Positions 14,354-21,334 of a DNA stretch of 34,425 nucleotides are shown here, piece after piece. This DNA comes from Oscillospiraceae bacterium. GTDB taxonomy: Bacteria > Bacillota > Clostridia > Oscillospirales > Oscillospiraceae. The notes beneath the pieces were generated by a model. It was given only the letters and a program-made list of their open reading frames with translations, was not told where the DNA came from and searched no databases. The number at the start of each line of letters is the position of its first letter. The first letter of the stretch is position 1. The stretch lies in contig CAJTEA010000024.1 in assembly GCA_910575265.1 (NCBI GenBank), forward strand, positions 1 through 34,425, written 5' to 3'. The translations under genes were made by a program, and so were the position numbers.

Positions 14354-14878
14354 ATGAATCCTTGCGCTACTGTTATGGCGGACGCCGGTGTGGCCCGCCT
14401 TCTGATGGCGGAGCTGCTGGGAACGGCCCCAGAGGAGCTGACGCCTGTACCGCTTGCTCCGGGTGTGGATTGGCTCCATCTGAAATATGGTTTCGCCACC
14501 TTCGAGAGCCGCGGCAACAGCCTCTATACCCTGGGCTGGTTTCCCACGCCGTCTACGCAGCACTGTATACGGTATCTCAACGCGGCAGCCTGCCAGTACA
14601 TGATGCATAAATACGGCGACTGGCCTGCCGGACTGGAATCGACAGTAGCCGCTGTCACGGAAGACGCTTTGGCTTCGACGCCCATTGCGCATATAGCGCT
14701 AAGCTACAACATGAAAGTTTTGAAGCCGTCGACAGGTCAGGAAATCCTTCTCAGCGCCGGAAGTACCAGCACCGAGAACCCGGCCATTGACGAGTTCCTG
14801 GCCCTTTTGCGCGGTGAAGATATAAATCCTGTCACAGAGCTTGGACGGGCCGCAAAGGCCACTCTGGAGAGGAGCTGA
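14354..14878 (+). CDS. Unknown protein, paralog of the preceding gene by its C-terminus
   Basis: 174 residues starting MNPCATVMADAGVARLLMAE with AGATAGGAGAATG ahead. The middle contains a two-tryptophan stretch (VDWLHLKYGFATF and LYTLGWFPTP) and no membrane segment. The C-terminal LLRGEDINPVTELGR segment matches the neighbouring 13757 protein. It sits 72 bp after that gene and 5 bp before the XRE gene at 14884, so all three are probably co-transcribed. Function unknown. Confidence 0.7.
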   Translation: MNPCATVMADAGVARLLMAELLGTAPEELTPVPLAPGVDWLHLKYGFATFESRGNSLYTLGWFPTPSTQHCIRYLNAAACQYMMHKYGDWPAGLESTVAAVTEDALASTPIAHIALSYNMKVLKPSTGQEILLSAGSTSTENPAIDEFLALLRGEDINPVTELGRAAKATLERS

Positions 14879-14883
14879 CCGCC

Positions 14884-15231
14884 ATGAAACTGGACTATAG
14901 CCTGATAGGGAGCCGGGTCAATGACCTGCGCAAGAGTCGGGGCATCTCTCAGGAGCGTCTGGCGGAGCTGGCTGACCTCTCGACCACATTTATCTCCCAC
15001 ATTGAGAGGAACGATAAGAAGCCCAGCCTGGGCGCCCTGGTGCGGCTTGCGTCGGCGCTGGGGGTGACGGTCGATTTCCTGCTCGCCGGCAATCAGCCGT
15101 TCGACCAAAGGGCTTACATGCCGGACGTGGAGAATCTGCTTTCCGACTGTTCTGTGGTTGAACGGAGGATTGTGTTTGAGGTAGCGACTGCTGTGAAAAA
15201 GAGCCTGCGTGATGCTCATTGGGGTGCGTGA
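14884..15231 (+). CDS. XRE-family transcriptional regulator
   Basis: 115 residues. The HTH covers about 6-62 (IGSRVNDLRKSRGISQERLA, recognition helix LSTTFISHIERNDKKPSLG), with the conserved RLASALGVTVDFLL end. A helical tail (about 80-112, VENLLSDCSVVERRIVFEVA) probably dimerises it. GGAG lies 7 nt before the ATG and only 5 bp separate it from the preceding gene. It is the standard clostridial mobile-element type; its target is likely its own operon. Confidence 0.85.
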   Translation: MKLDYSLIGSRVNDLRKSRGISQERLAELADLSTTFISHIERNDKKPSLGALVRLASALGVTVDFLLAGNQPFDQRAYMPDVENLLSDCSVVERRIVFEVATAVKKSLRDAHWGA

Positions 15232-15242
15232 AATTATATTTT

Positions 15243-15344
15243 TATGGGGCCGGGATGAAAAATCCCGGTCCTCTTTTTGTCCTGATATGTATGAGATTGA
15301 CCGCTAGGCTATAGCTACACCTGTTTTTAGCTGGTATGATTGCC
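15243..15344 (+). repeat. 102-bp direct repeat, copy 1 (terminator plus extended -10 promoter)
   Basis: Begins TATGGGGCCGGGATG and contains a terminator (GGCCGGGAT with ATCCCGGTCC, then TCTTTTTG, about 15248-15276). It ends with TGGTATGAT (about 15332-15340), an extended -10 promoter. Copy 2 lies at 15591-15692 with the same length and about 80 percent identity by eye. Copy 1 ends the XRE operon and may start the 15379 gene. Confidence 0.75.
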
Positions 15345-15378
15345 GCTGTGATTATTCTGTTTTTGGAGGGAATGTCGG

Positions 15379-15540
15379 ATGAAAAATCAATCAGAACAGC
15401 TTAGCCTGGAGCCGGCGCTGGAGGAAATCCGAGGGATGCTTCAAGATGTGGACCCGAATTTCTACCCGCAGCTTATCAGCTGCCTCCAGGGGCACATTCA
15501 ACTCATTAAAATGACGGAAGTGTATGATGGAGGTAATTGA
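15379..15540 (+). CDS. 53-residue protein resembling the regulators' C-terminal domain without an HTH
   Basis: MKNQSEQLSLEPALEEIRGM followed by LQDVDPNFYPQLISCLQGHI. The middle aligns with the tails of the XRE proteins at 10843 (LLRDVPPEFLPLIIENIREQ) and 11839 (LAGVSPGMLPLIVDNIRGQ). GGAGGG lies 8 nt before the ATG. A protein carrying only this helical, probably dimerising part could bind the regulators and titrate them, a common anti-repressor logic; this is inference. It stands between the two copies of the 102-bp repeat. Confidence 0.65.
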   Translation: MKNQSEQLSLEPALEEIRGMLQDVDPNFYPQLISCLQGHIQLIKMTEVYDGGN

Positions 15541-15590
15541 GCGGCCAGGAAATAGCACAATACCTGGTGAAGCACATGATATGTCGATTC

Positions 15591-15692
15591 TATGGGGCCG
15601 GGATGAAAAATCCCGGTTCTCTTTTTGCCCTGATAAGCATGTGGTTGACCGTCAGGCTGTGGTCGAGTCTGCTTTAGTCTGGTATGCTTGCC
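15591..15692 (+). repeat. 102-bp direct repeat, copy 2 (terminator plus extended -10 promoter)
   Basis: Same layout as copy 1: terminator GGCCGGGAT/ATCCCGGTTC with TCTTTTTG, the element TTGACCG, and an extended -10 TGGTATGCT about 85 nt before the AGGAGG of the next gene. Confidence 0.75.
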
Positions 15693-15731
15693 ATTGTAGC
15701 TACCCTATCCCAAACAAAATCATAAGAAAAA

Positions 15732-15775
15732 AGGAGGTGCGGGGCAGGCGCATCTGGCGCTGCCCCAACAAAATG
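15732..15775 (+). promoter_or_regulatory. Ribosome site joined to its start codon across a hairpin
   Basis: AGGAGG (15732-15737) is 35 nt from the ATG at 15773, too far for normal initiation. The intervening GGGGCAG (15741-15747) pairs with CTGCCCC (15760-15766), with three more pairs inside. Folding removes 26 nt and leaves an effective spacing of 9 nt. No other ribosome site is present. Confidence 0.6.
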
Positions 15776-16147
15776 AAAATCAGAAGCGATTTCATAACCA
15801 ACTCCAGCAGCAGCAGCTTTATCCTGGCGCAGAGGGGAGCTTTCAGCGAGAAGCAGAAGGAAGCAATCCTCAAATACGCCGTTAAAAAGCTGCTGGGGAA
15901 AAGTGAACTGACCCCTGAAAGTACAGAAGAAGATGTACGGAAAGTATTCAACGACTACAGCGTAGACGACGAATACCAGGAGCAAATCCGGCAGGCTCTG
16001 GTGGAAGGGAAAAGCATTCGATTCGGTTACGTCGGTTTTGAATGCTGTGAGGACTCCTACGTCGATATGTTTACAGAGCTGTGGGAGGCATTGAAGAAGT
16101 CCGACCCTGATGCCTTTACTATAATCGACGATGACCTGGACTATTAA
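15773..16147 (+). CDS. Protein with the MKIRSDFITNSSSSSF N-terminus, possible radical SAM partner
   Basis: 124 residues. The opening MKIRSDFITNSSSSSFIL is a recurrent N-terminal motif I know from many uncharacterised clostridial and archaeal proteins. The rest is charged and helical (KEAILKYAVKKLLGKSELTP, later FNDYSVDDEYQEQIRQALVEG) with an acidic end. I start it at 15773, since reading further upstream would translate the 102-bp repeat. It lies 21 bp before the radical SAM gene. It could be a substrate, a chaperone-like partner or an unrelated neighbour; the serine-rich start would be the obvious modification site. Function unknown. Confidence 0.7.
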   Translation: MKIRSDFITNSSSSSFILAQRGAFSEKQKEAILKYAVKKLLGKSELTPESTEEDVRKVFNDYSVDDEYQEQIRQALVEGKSIRFGYVGFECCEDSYVDMFTELWEALKKSDPDAFTIIDDDLDY

Positions 16148-16168
16148 GCCGAAGAGGTGGTTTCCTAT

Positions 16169-17230
16169 ATGAGGATACGGAAAGATAAGGATTTCATATC
16201 CATTTTCGATGAAGCGACAGGGCAGTATATCCGCTCCGGCACGTTTCAGGACGGAAAGGAGATTGCGCAGGACCCATTTATGGCCTCCTTCCCCGAACTT
16301 CTGGATGTGGGCGTCATGGGCCACTGCATCCACGGCAAGTCCGGCCTGTGTCTGAAGGCGGGGGTGGAGTGCTACCAGGACGGCCTCCACGCCGGCGCCC
16401 CCAATATGGCGCTGGAAGACTTTCGTGAGATTGTCCGGCAGTGCATAGGGAATACCTATCAAATTGCGCTCGGCGGCTGCGGCGACCCGGACCAGCATGA
16501 GCACTTCCCTGAAATCCTGGAGCTCTGCCGCAGGGCCGGTATCGTGCCGAACTTCACCACCTCCGGCCTTGGGATGACCCTGGAGCTTGCCCGGCTCTGC
16601 AAGGAGTACTGCGGGGCTGTGGCGGTGAGCTGGTATCGAAGCCCCTACACCTTGAAGGCCATCGACTGCCTGCTCCGGGCCGGCGTAAGGACGAACATCC
16701 ACTATGTCGTAAGCAAAGGGACGATTGATGAGGCGGTTACCCGGCTGCGGGAGGACAGCTTCCCAGCCGGCGCCAACGCCATCGTGTTCCTGCTCCACAA
16801 GCCTGTGGGCCTTGGCAGCCAGCAGCAGGTACTCCGTGCGGACGACCCAAAGGTGAAGGAATTTCTTTCCCTCGCCTGCGCTGGGGGACACCGATACAAA
16901 ATCGGGTTTGATTCCTGTACTATTCCCGGACTGGTCGCCCAGTCGTCTGAAATCGATATGGACAGCGTGGATACCTGTGAGGGCGGCCGTTGGTCAGCTT
17001 ACATCACCGCCGATATGAAAATGCTTCCATGCAGCTTCGATAACCAGCAGCAGCGGTGGGCGGTGGACCTGAGAAACCACACCATTCAAGAGGCCTGGGA
17101 CAGTCCGGTCTTTGAGGAGTTCAGAGAGCATTTCAGGCGAAGCTGTCCCGAGTGCGAACACCGTCAGGCCTGCATGGGCGGCTGCCCTATCTGCCCGGAA
17201 ATCGTTCTCTGTGACAAACACACGGCGTAA
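16169..17230 (+). CDS. Radical SAM/SPASM-type enzyme with non-canonical cysteine spacing
   Basis: About 353 residues. The SAM/4Fe-4S motif region reads GHCIHGKSGLCLKAGVECYQ (about 51-70), giving CX7CX6C in place of CX3CX2C. It is followed by a typical TIM-barrel pattern: IALGGCGDPDQHEHF (about 108), NFTTSG (about 131) and HYVVSKGTI (about 180). The C-terminal SPASM-like part has CEGGRWSAYITADMKMLPCS, then CPECEHRQACMGGCPICP and a final C, enough for one or two auxiliary clusters. Such enzymes modify peptides or proteins. The ATG at 16169 has AGAGGTGG upstream; a GTG at 16157 overlaps it. Co-directional with the NSSSSSF protein and ended by a hairpin near 17237-17262. Confidence 0.8.
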   Translation: MRIRKDKDFISIFDEATGQYIRSGTFQDGKEIAQDPFMASFPELLDVGVMGHCIHGKSGLCLKAGVECYQDGLHAGAPNMALEDFREIVRQCIGNTYQIALGGCGDPDQHEHFPEILELCRRAGIVPNFTTSGLGMTLELARLCKEYCGAVAVSWYRSPYTLKAIDCLLRAGVRTNIHYVVSKGTIDEAVTRLREDSFPAGANAIVFLLHKPVGLGSQQQVLRADDPKVKEFLSLACAGGHRYKIGFDSCTIPGLVAQSSEIDMDSVDTCEGGRWSAYITADMKMLPCSFDNQQQRWAVDLRNHTIQEAWDSPVFEEFREHFRRSCPECEHRQACMGGCPICPEIVLCDKHTA

Positions 17231-17236
17231 TGTTCC

Positions 17237-17275
17237 TTCCCCTGGCTCATTTCGGGCCGGGGGATTTATTTTTGA
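17237..17275 (+). terminator. Terminator after the radical SAM gene
   Basis: TCCCCTGGC-type arm (about 17237-17246) pairs with GGGCCGGGGGA (about 17254-17264), followed by TTTATTTTTG. It overlaps the end of the convergent SLOG gene. Confidence 0.7.
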
Positions 17276-17763
17276 CCGGTGACACATTCCGCTAGATTAT
17301 AAATTTGACGCCCATGCTTCTGTGCATAGCGCACAGTATAGGCGGTCCCTCCGTATGAGCGTGAGCAAAACGCAATACAGTGGGCGGAGCAGTCCACAAG
17401 ATGCCTGTCCCGCATCAGGTATGCCTCCCGGCCTGGAGTCCGGCTGACACAGACCAGCTTGTCGTACTTCGGGAGGAGCACTCTGTATCGCTCCCGTTGT
17501 TCCTTTTGCCACCTGGAGTCAAAGCCGCTGAAGGGGTATACCAGAATTACCTTGATTTGTGGATATTCCGTGCGAAGCTCAAACAACGCCTCGGCGGCCA
17601 GGGTGTCGAAACCGACCGCGCCGCCCACACCGTAATAAATGACCCCTTTCGAAAGCAGCAGCCCCACCTGTTCCTTAAGTACTGATTTCAGCGGAGTCTC
17701 CAGACCGTAGGGGATGTCCCGGTGACCAGTACAGCAGCAGGTCTCTGTCCTTTTGTCACTCAT
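17266..17763 (-). CDS. SLOG-superfamily (DUF1273/YspA-like) protein
   Basis: About 165 residues. CCCTGHRDIP near the N-terminus is the TGHR motif of the DUF1273/YspA group. YGVGGAVGFDTLAAEALFELR (about 45-65) is the glycine-rich nucleotide-binding loop of the SLOG Rossmann fold, and VILVYPF with SRSYGGTAYTVRYA completes it. SLOG proteins bind nucleotide-derived ligands and several act in stress or defence signalling. The start is ATG at 17763, 7 nt from GGGAGG; an ATG two codons upstream is too close to it. Divergent from the XRE gene at 17906, with paired operators between them, so it is probably regulated by that protein. Confidence 0.8.
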   Translation of the reverse strand: MSDKRTETCCCTGHRDIPYGLETPLKSVLKEQVGLLLSKGVIYYGVGGAVGFDTLAAEALFELRTEYPQIKVILVYPFSGFDSRWQKEQRERYRVLLPKYDKLVCVSRTPGREAYLMRDRHLVDCSAHCIAFCSRSYGGTAYTVRYAQKHGRQIYNLAECVTGQK

Positions 17764-17777
17764 TTTCATACCTCCCG

Positions 17778-17845
17778 AAAAAGGCTATATATAGTCTTTT
17801 TCACTATACCATTCATACCCCAAAAAGTCTATATATCGTCTTTTA
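17778..17845. promoter_or_regulatory. Two 24-bp near-palindromic operators between divergent genes
   Basis: Operator 1 (17778-17801) has AAAAAG and CTTTTT flanks around CTATATATAG. Operator 2 (17822-17845) has AAAAAG and CTTTTA around CTATATATCG. Their centres are 44 bp apart, and a weaker half-like copy (AAAGACTTTATATGG) occurs at about 17874-17888. They probably bind the XRE protein encoded at 17906. Confidence 0.75.
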
Positions 17846-17905
17846 GCTGTGCATGATATTGATACACTATGAGAAAGACTTTATATGGACTGGAGGCATG
17901 ACAGA

Positions 17906-18151
17906 TTGGATACTCGAAAATACGTTGCGTCGCGTATTCAAACGCTGTGCGCTGAAAAAGAGTTCAATATCAATTCGTTGGCCAGACAGTCTGGAATCCC
18001 TCCGTCAACTTTAAAAAGTATTATCTACGGGAACAGTAAAAATCCAGGAATTATCACCATTAAGCTCCTCTGCGATGGTCTTGGGATATCGCTATACGAC
18101 TTTTTTGATGCGGAGGAGTTCCGCTCAACAGAGCTGGAGGATATAGAGTAA
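17906..18151 (+). CDS. Short XRE-family regulator (81 residues)
   Basis: MDTRKYVASRIQTLCAEKEF, then an HTH (INSLARQSGIPPSTLKSIIY) and GIITIKLLCDGLGISLYDFF, a full Cro/C1 domain with an acidic end. The TTG at 17906 is 9 nt after GGAGG (17892-17896); an upstream ATG at 17885 overlaps that site and adds a non-family stretch. It most likely binds the two operators at 17778-17845 and controls both itself and the SLOG gene. Confidence 0.8.
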   Translation: MDTRKYVASRIQTLCAEKEFNINSLARQSGIPPSTLKSIIYGNSKNPGIITIKLLCDGLGISLYDFFDAEEFRSTELEDIE

Positions 18152-18170
18152 TGCGGTATAAAACAAAAAA

Positions 18171-18209
18171 ATCCCCCTGATGTAGAATAAGATACTACAT
18201 CAGGGGGAT
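18171..18209 (-). terminator. Bidirectional terminator, 15-bp stem
   Basis: ATCCCCCTGATGTAG (18171-18185) pairs perfectly with CTACATCAGGGGGAT (18195-18209). On the minus strand it is followed by TTTTTTTG, ending the recombinase operon; on the plus strand it follows the XRE gene. Confidence 0.9.
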
Positions 18210-18213
18210 TGAG

Positions 18214-19707
18214 TTATGTCGAAAGGACGCCCACTTTCCAGTTTGGCTCCACGCGGCCGTCAGGGAAGACATACACCCGGTCAATCAGCATACCGGCCAG
18301 CTCAACAGTCAGACGGCCGGCCTCCCTCACCTTCTGGGGAAGGAGACCCCGGTCCTGTTCGGCCTGGCTCTGGGATGCCTGAGCACGGATGACAGCCAGG
18401 GTCTGCCTGAGCCGGTCCAGCTCGCCATCCAGGACGGCCTTGTGTTCCCTGTAATCCTCGATGCTGATTTCGCCCCGCACGAACTGTTCATAGAGACAGC
18501 GCTTCTGTTCCTGGAAGTCCGCTATCTTCCCTTCCGGGCTGTCCGGCGCGGCAGCCGGAACCGAATCGGGAGCGGCCTGGACTTGCCCCAGCGCCAGCTC
18601 ATATACGATACGTTCCAGCTCCGTCTCTGAAATCCGCAGGCCATGACAGGGGGCGGATTCGTCCACCTGGGTATGACGGCAGAGATAGGCGTGGTTTTTA
18701 TTCGAGGTGCGGGACAAGGCGTGCAAGCAGCAGCCGCAGAACACTTTGTGCTTCAGCGGATAGGTATGGACATTCTTCCTGGGGGCCGGGACCCGGCGGA
18801 GCTTGGCCTGGACCTCCTCGAACAGTTCCCTGTCGATGATGGTGGGATGGTGGTCTGGTATCTTCACCCACTGGCTCTCGTCCTTCATGCGGACCCGATG
18901 GCCGCCGACCTCGGTCACCTCCCGCTTGCCCATGATGTAGGTTCCAGTGTACCGCTCGTCCTCCAGGATGTGGGTCACAGTGGACTCGTGCCAGATGCCC
19001 CGGCTCCTGGAGATATCGTGGCCGGTGAAGCCGTGGGCCGCCTTGTACTCTGCTGGAGTAGGGATGCCCCGCTCAAACAGGGCCTTGGCGATTTTTTTCT
19101 TGCTGAGACCACTCTGGGCAAGCTCGAATATCAGCCGGACATTGGCCGCCGCCTCCCCATCCGGCTCCATGCGCCCATCGGCTCCCTTGCGATAGCCATA
19201 GGGGCAAATCTTGCTCTGGTACTCCCCGCGCCGGAACTTCACCTGCTTGGCGCTCTTGTATTTAACGGACAGGTCCCAGCTGTATACTTCCGCCTGAAAG
19301 TACTGAAACATAACGCCCAGGCCGCCAGTGTCGCCATTGAGCTTCCCGCTGTCAAAGCCGTCGTTGAGAGCAATGAAGCGTACGCCATACAGAGGGAATA
19401 CCTTGTCCAGGAAGTAGCCGACGCTGATTCGGTTACGGCCAAAGCGGGTAAAATCCTTTACGATGATACAGTTGATTTTCCCCGCCTGCACCATATCCAG
19501 GAGCCGTATGACCTCCGGCCGCTCGAAATTCGTCCCGCTGTACCCATTGTCTACAAATTCCAGGACCTCTATATTCTTGATATCCTGCATGGCATCAACG
19601 TACTGGTGCAGCGCAATTTTCTGATTTTCGATGCTCAAGCTGTCTACTTTGTTGTCCTCGATGGAGAGGCGGATATAGAGGGCGATGACGTAAGAGGCAT
19701 TATTCAT
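18214..19707 (-). CDS. Large serine recombinase, third of three
   Basis: About 497 residues. The N-terminal resolvase domain has the catalytic serine in ALYIRLSIEDN, IIVKDFTRFGRNR (about 85) and VRFIALNDG. A recombinase domain follows, then a zinc-ribbon domain (KVFCGCCLHALSRT, about 345; later CRHTQV and CHGLR) and a coiled-coil end. These enzymes cut and join DNA at att sites. The start is ATG at 19707, which overlaps the previous recombinase stop by 8 bp, so all three are coupled; the residues upstream of it belong to no family. Ended by the 18171-18209 terminator. Confidence 0.9.
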   Translation of the reverse strand: MNNASYVIALYIRLSIEDNKVDSLSIENQKIALHQYVDAMQDIKNIEVLEFVDNGYSGTNFERPEVIRLLDMVQAGKINCIIVKDFTRFGRNRISVGYFLDKVFPLYGVRFIALNDGFDSGKLNGDTGGLGVMFQYFQAEVYSWDLSVKYKSAKQVKFRRGEYQSKICPYGYRKGADGRMEPDGEAAANVRLIFELAQSGLSKKKIAKALFERGIPTPAEYKAAHGFTGHDISRSRGIWHESTVTHILEDERYTGTYIMGKREVTEVGGHRVRMKDESQWVKIPDHHPTIIDRELFEEVQAKLRRVPAPRKNVHTYPLKHKVFCGCCLHALSRTSNKNHAYLCRHTQVDESAPCHGLRISETELERIVYELALGQVQAAPDSVPAAAPDSPEGKIADFQEQKRCLYEQFVRGEISIEDYREHKAVLDGELDRLRQTLAVIRAQASQSQAEQDRGLLPQKVREAGRLTVELAGMLIDRVYVFPDGRVEPNWKVGVLST

Positions 19708-21334
19708 ATTCCACACCCTCAGTCTGGTAGAATTCGTTTTTGAATTTGAAGTGGATATCGATATCCTTGGAGCTGGAGACGTCGATGCGCTCAATCACCC
19801 GGTCAGCCAGGGATGCGGTCAGGACTGGATTCTCAAATACAGACGCCAGCCAGACCGACAGGTCCAGGTACCCGTTGACCTCCTTCTCCAACAGCTCCTG
19901 CCGCTCTAGGAGCTGACGGGCCTGGGCCGAGGCTGCGCCAATCTTCTGCTCATAGCCGGCCTTCTGCGCCTGATATTCCAATCGGGTAAGGCGTCCAGCG
20001 ACAAAGCTCTCGTACAGACCCCTCAGATGTTTCCGGTCCTGCTCTATCTCCTGGCGGAGCTCCGAGACCTCTTGCGCCGTTTTAGTCTTCTGTCCAGCGG
20101 CCTTGTCTCCCATCTGCCGGACTAAAAAGCTGTTTTCTACTATGGCGGCGCCCTCCTTTTGCAGGATGGTCAGGATAGCGGAGAACAGGTCATCTTCCCG
20201 CAGGCGGACCTTGCCCGGACATGAGCCCTTGCCAATCCTGTCGTTGGCGATACAGTGGTACACATACCGCCCATGGGACCGCTGACGGTGGAGGCTCTTT
20301 CCGCAGCAGCCGCAGAATATTTTGCCCCGCAGGATGTTCTCGGTATAAGGGACTCTTTCCGTCTGAGCCCCGCCCTTCCGCGAAGCCTGCGCCCGGACAG
20401 CCTGGACATGGTCGAACAACTCCCGGCTGACCAGCGGCTCATGGGTCCCCTTCACAACAATCCAGTCCTCCGGCCTGACCAGGGACTGTTTGTGGGCGGT
20501 CGCACTGGTCTTGCCCTGCACCATGTCGCCGGTGTAGACCTGGTCGGACAGGATTTTTCGAATGGTCCATGTCTGCCACTTTCCACTCCCCATCAGGCGC
20601 TCGCTGGTAATGAGCCCGATGCTGGCCAGGTAGTAGCCGGGGGTGAGGACATCAGCCTCATTCAACCACCGGACAATCACGTCCAGAGGGGCACCGTCCG
20701 CCGCCCACCGGAAAATCTGCCGGATTACGGGGGCGGTATCCTCGTTCACAAGCAGGCGGTGGCAGTTCTCCGGGTCCTTCCGGTAACCGTACGGCGGCCT
20801 GGCCCCCACAAACTCTCCCGCCATCATGCTCCGCTGGAGCTGGAGCCTTGTCTTACGGCTGGCCTCAAGAGCGTATCCCTCGTTCACGATATTCTTGATG
20901 GGCAGGGCAAAGCTGCTTCCGCTGCCGGCGTCCTCGCTGTCATACCGGTCATTGACGGCAATAAATCGGACATGATGGAGCGGAAAATAGTATTCGGTAT
21001 AGTATCCGGTGTCGATGGCGTTGCGGCCCAGGCGGGAGAGGTCCTTCACCACGACGCAGTCGATTTTCCCGGACTCGATATCCGCCAGCATCTTCTGGAA
21101 TCCCTGCCGGTCAAAGGTCTGGCCGGAGACGCCGTTGTCAATGTAAATCTCCGTAATTTCGACGTCAGGGCACAGGGCCAGGCAGTCCTCCATAATTTGC
21201 CGCTGCGTCTCCAGGGAATCCCCCCGCTTGCCGTTATACTCCACGGACAGGCGGATATAGAGTGCGGTCTTCCATACCTTTATAACAGGATGCTCGTCGG
21301 CGGAAGCGATGTTCTTGCGACTTTTCCGGGCCAC
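19700..21334 (-). CDS. Large serine recombinase, second of three
   Basis: 544 residues starting MARKSRKNIASADEHP. Catalytic domain with serine in ALYIRLSVEYN, VVVKDLSRLGRNAIDT (about 93-108) and VRFIAVNDRYDS. Recombinase domain with PPYGYRKDPEN. Zinc ribbon FCGCCGKSLHRQ (about 345) with a C-rich partner HCIANDRIGKGSCPGK, then a coiled coil (about 420-490). The GTG start at 21334 directly abuts the previous gene's TGA. Diverged from its two neighbours over the full length, so these are three distinct paralogs. Confidence 0.9.
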   Translation of the reverse strand: MARKSRKNIASADEHPVIKVWKTALYIRLSVEYNGKRGDSLETQRQIMEDCLALCPDVEITEIYIDNGVSGQTFDRQGFQKMLADIESGKIDCVVVKDLSRLGRNAIDTGYYTEYYFPLHHVRFIAVNDRYDSEDAGSGSSFALPIKNIVNEGYALEASRKTRLQLQRSMMAGEFVGARPPYGYRKDPENCHRLLVNEDTAPVIRQIFRWAADGAPLDVIVRWLNEADVLTPGYYLASIGLITSERLMGSGKWQTWTIRKILSDQVYTGDMVQGKTSATAHKQSLVRPEDWIVVKGTHEPLVSRELFDHVQAVRAQASRKGGAQTERVPYTENILRGKIFCGCCGKSLHRQRSHGRYVYHCIANDRIGKGSCPGKVRLREDDLFSAILTILQKEGAAIVENSFLVRQMGDKAAGQKTKTAQEVSELRQEIEQDRKHLRGLYESFVAGRLTRLEYQAQKAGYEQKIGAASAQARQLLERQELLEKEVNGYLDLSVWLASVFENPVLTASLADRVIERIDVSSSKDIDIHFKFKNEFYQTEGVEYE

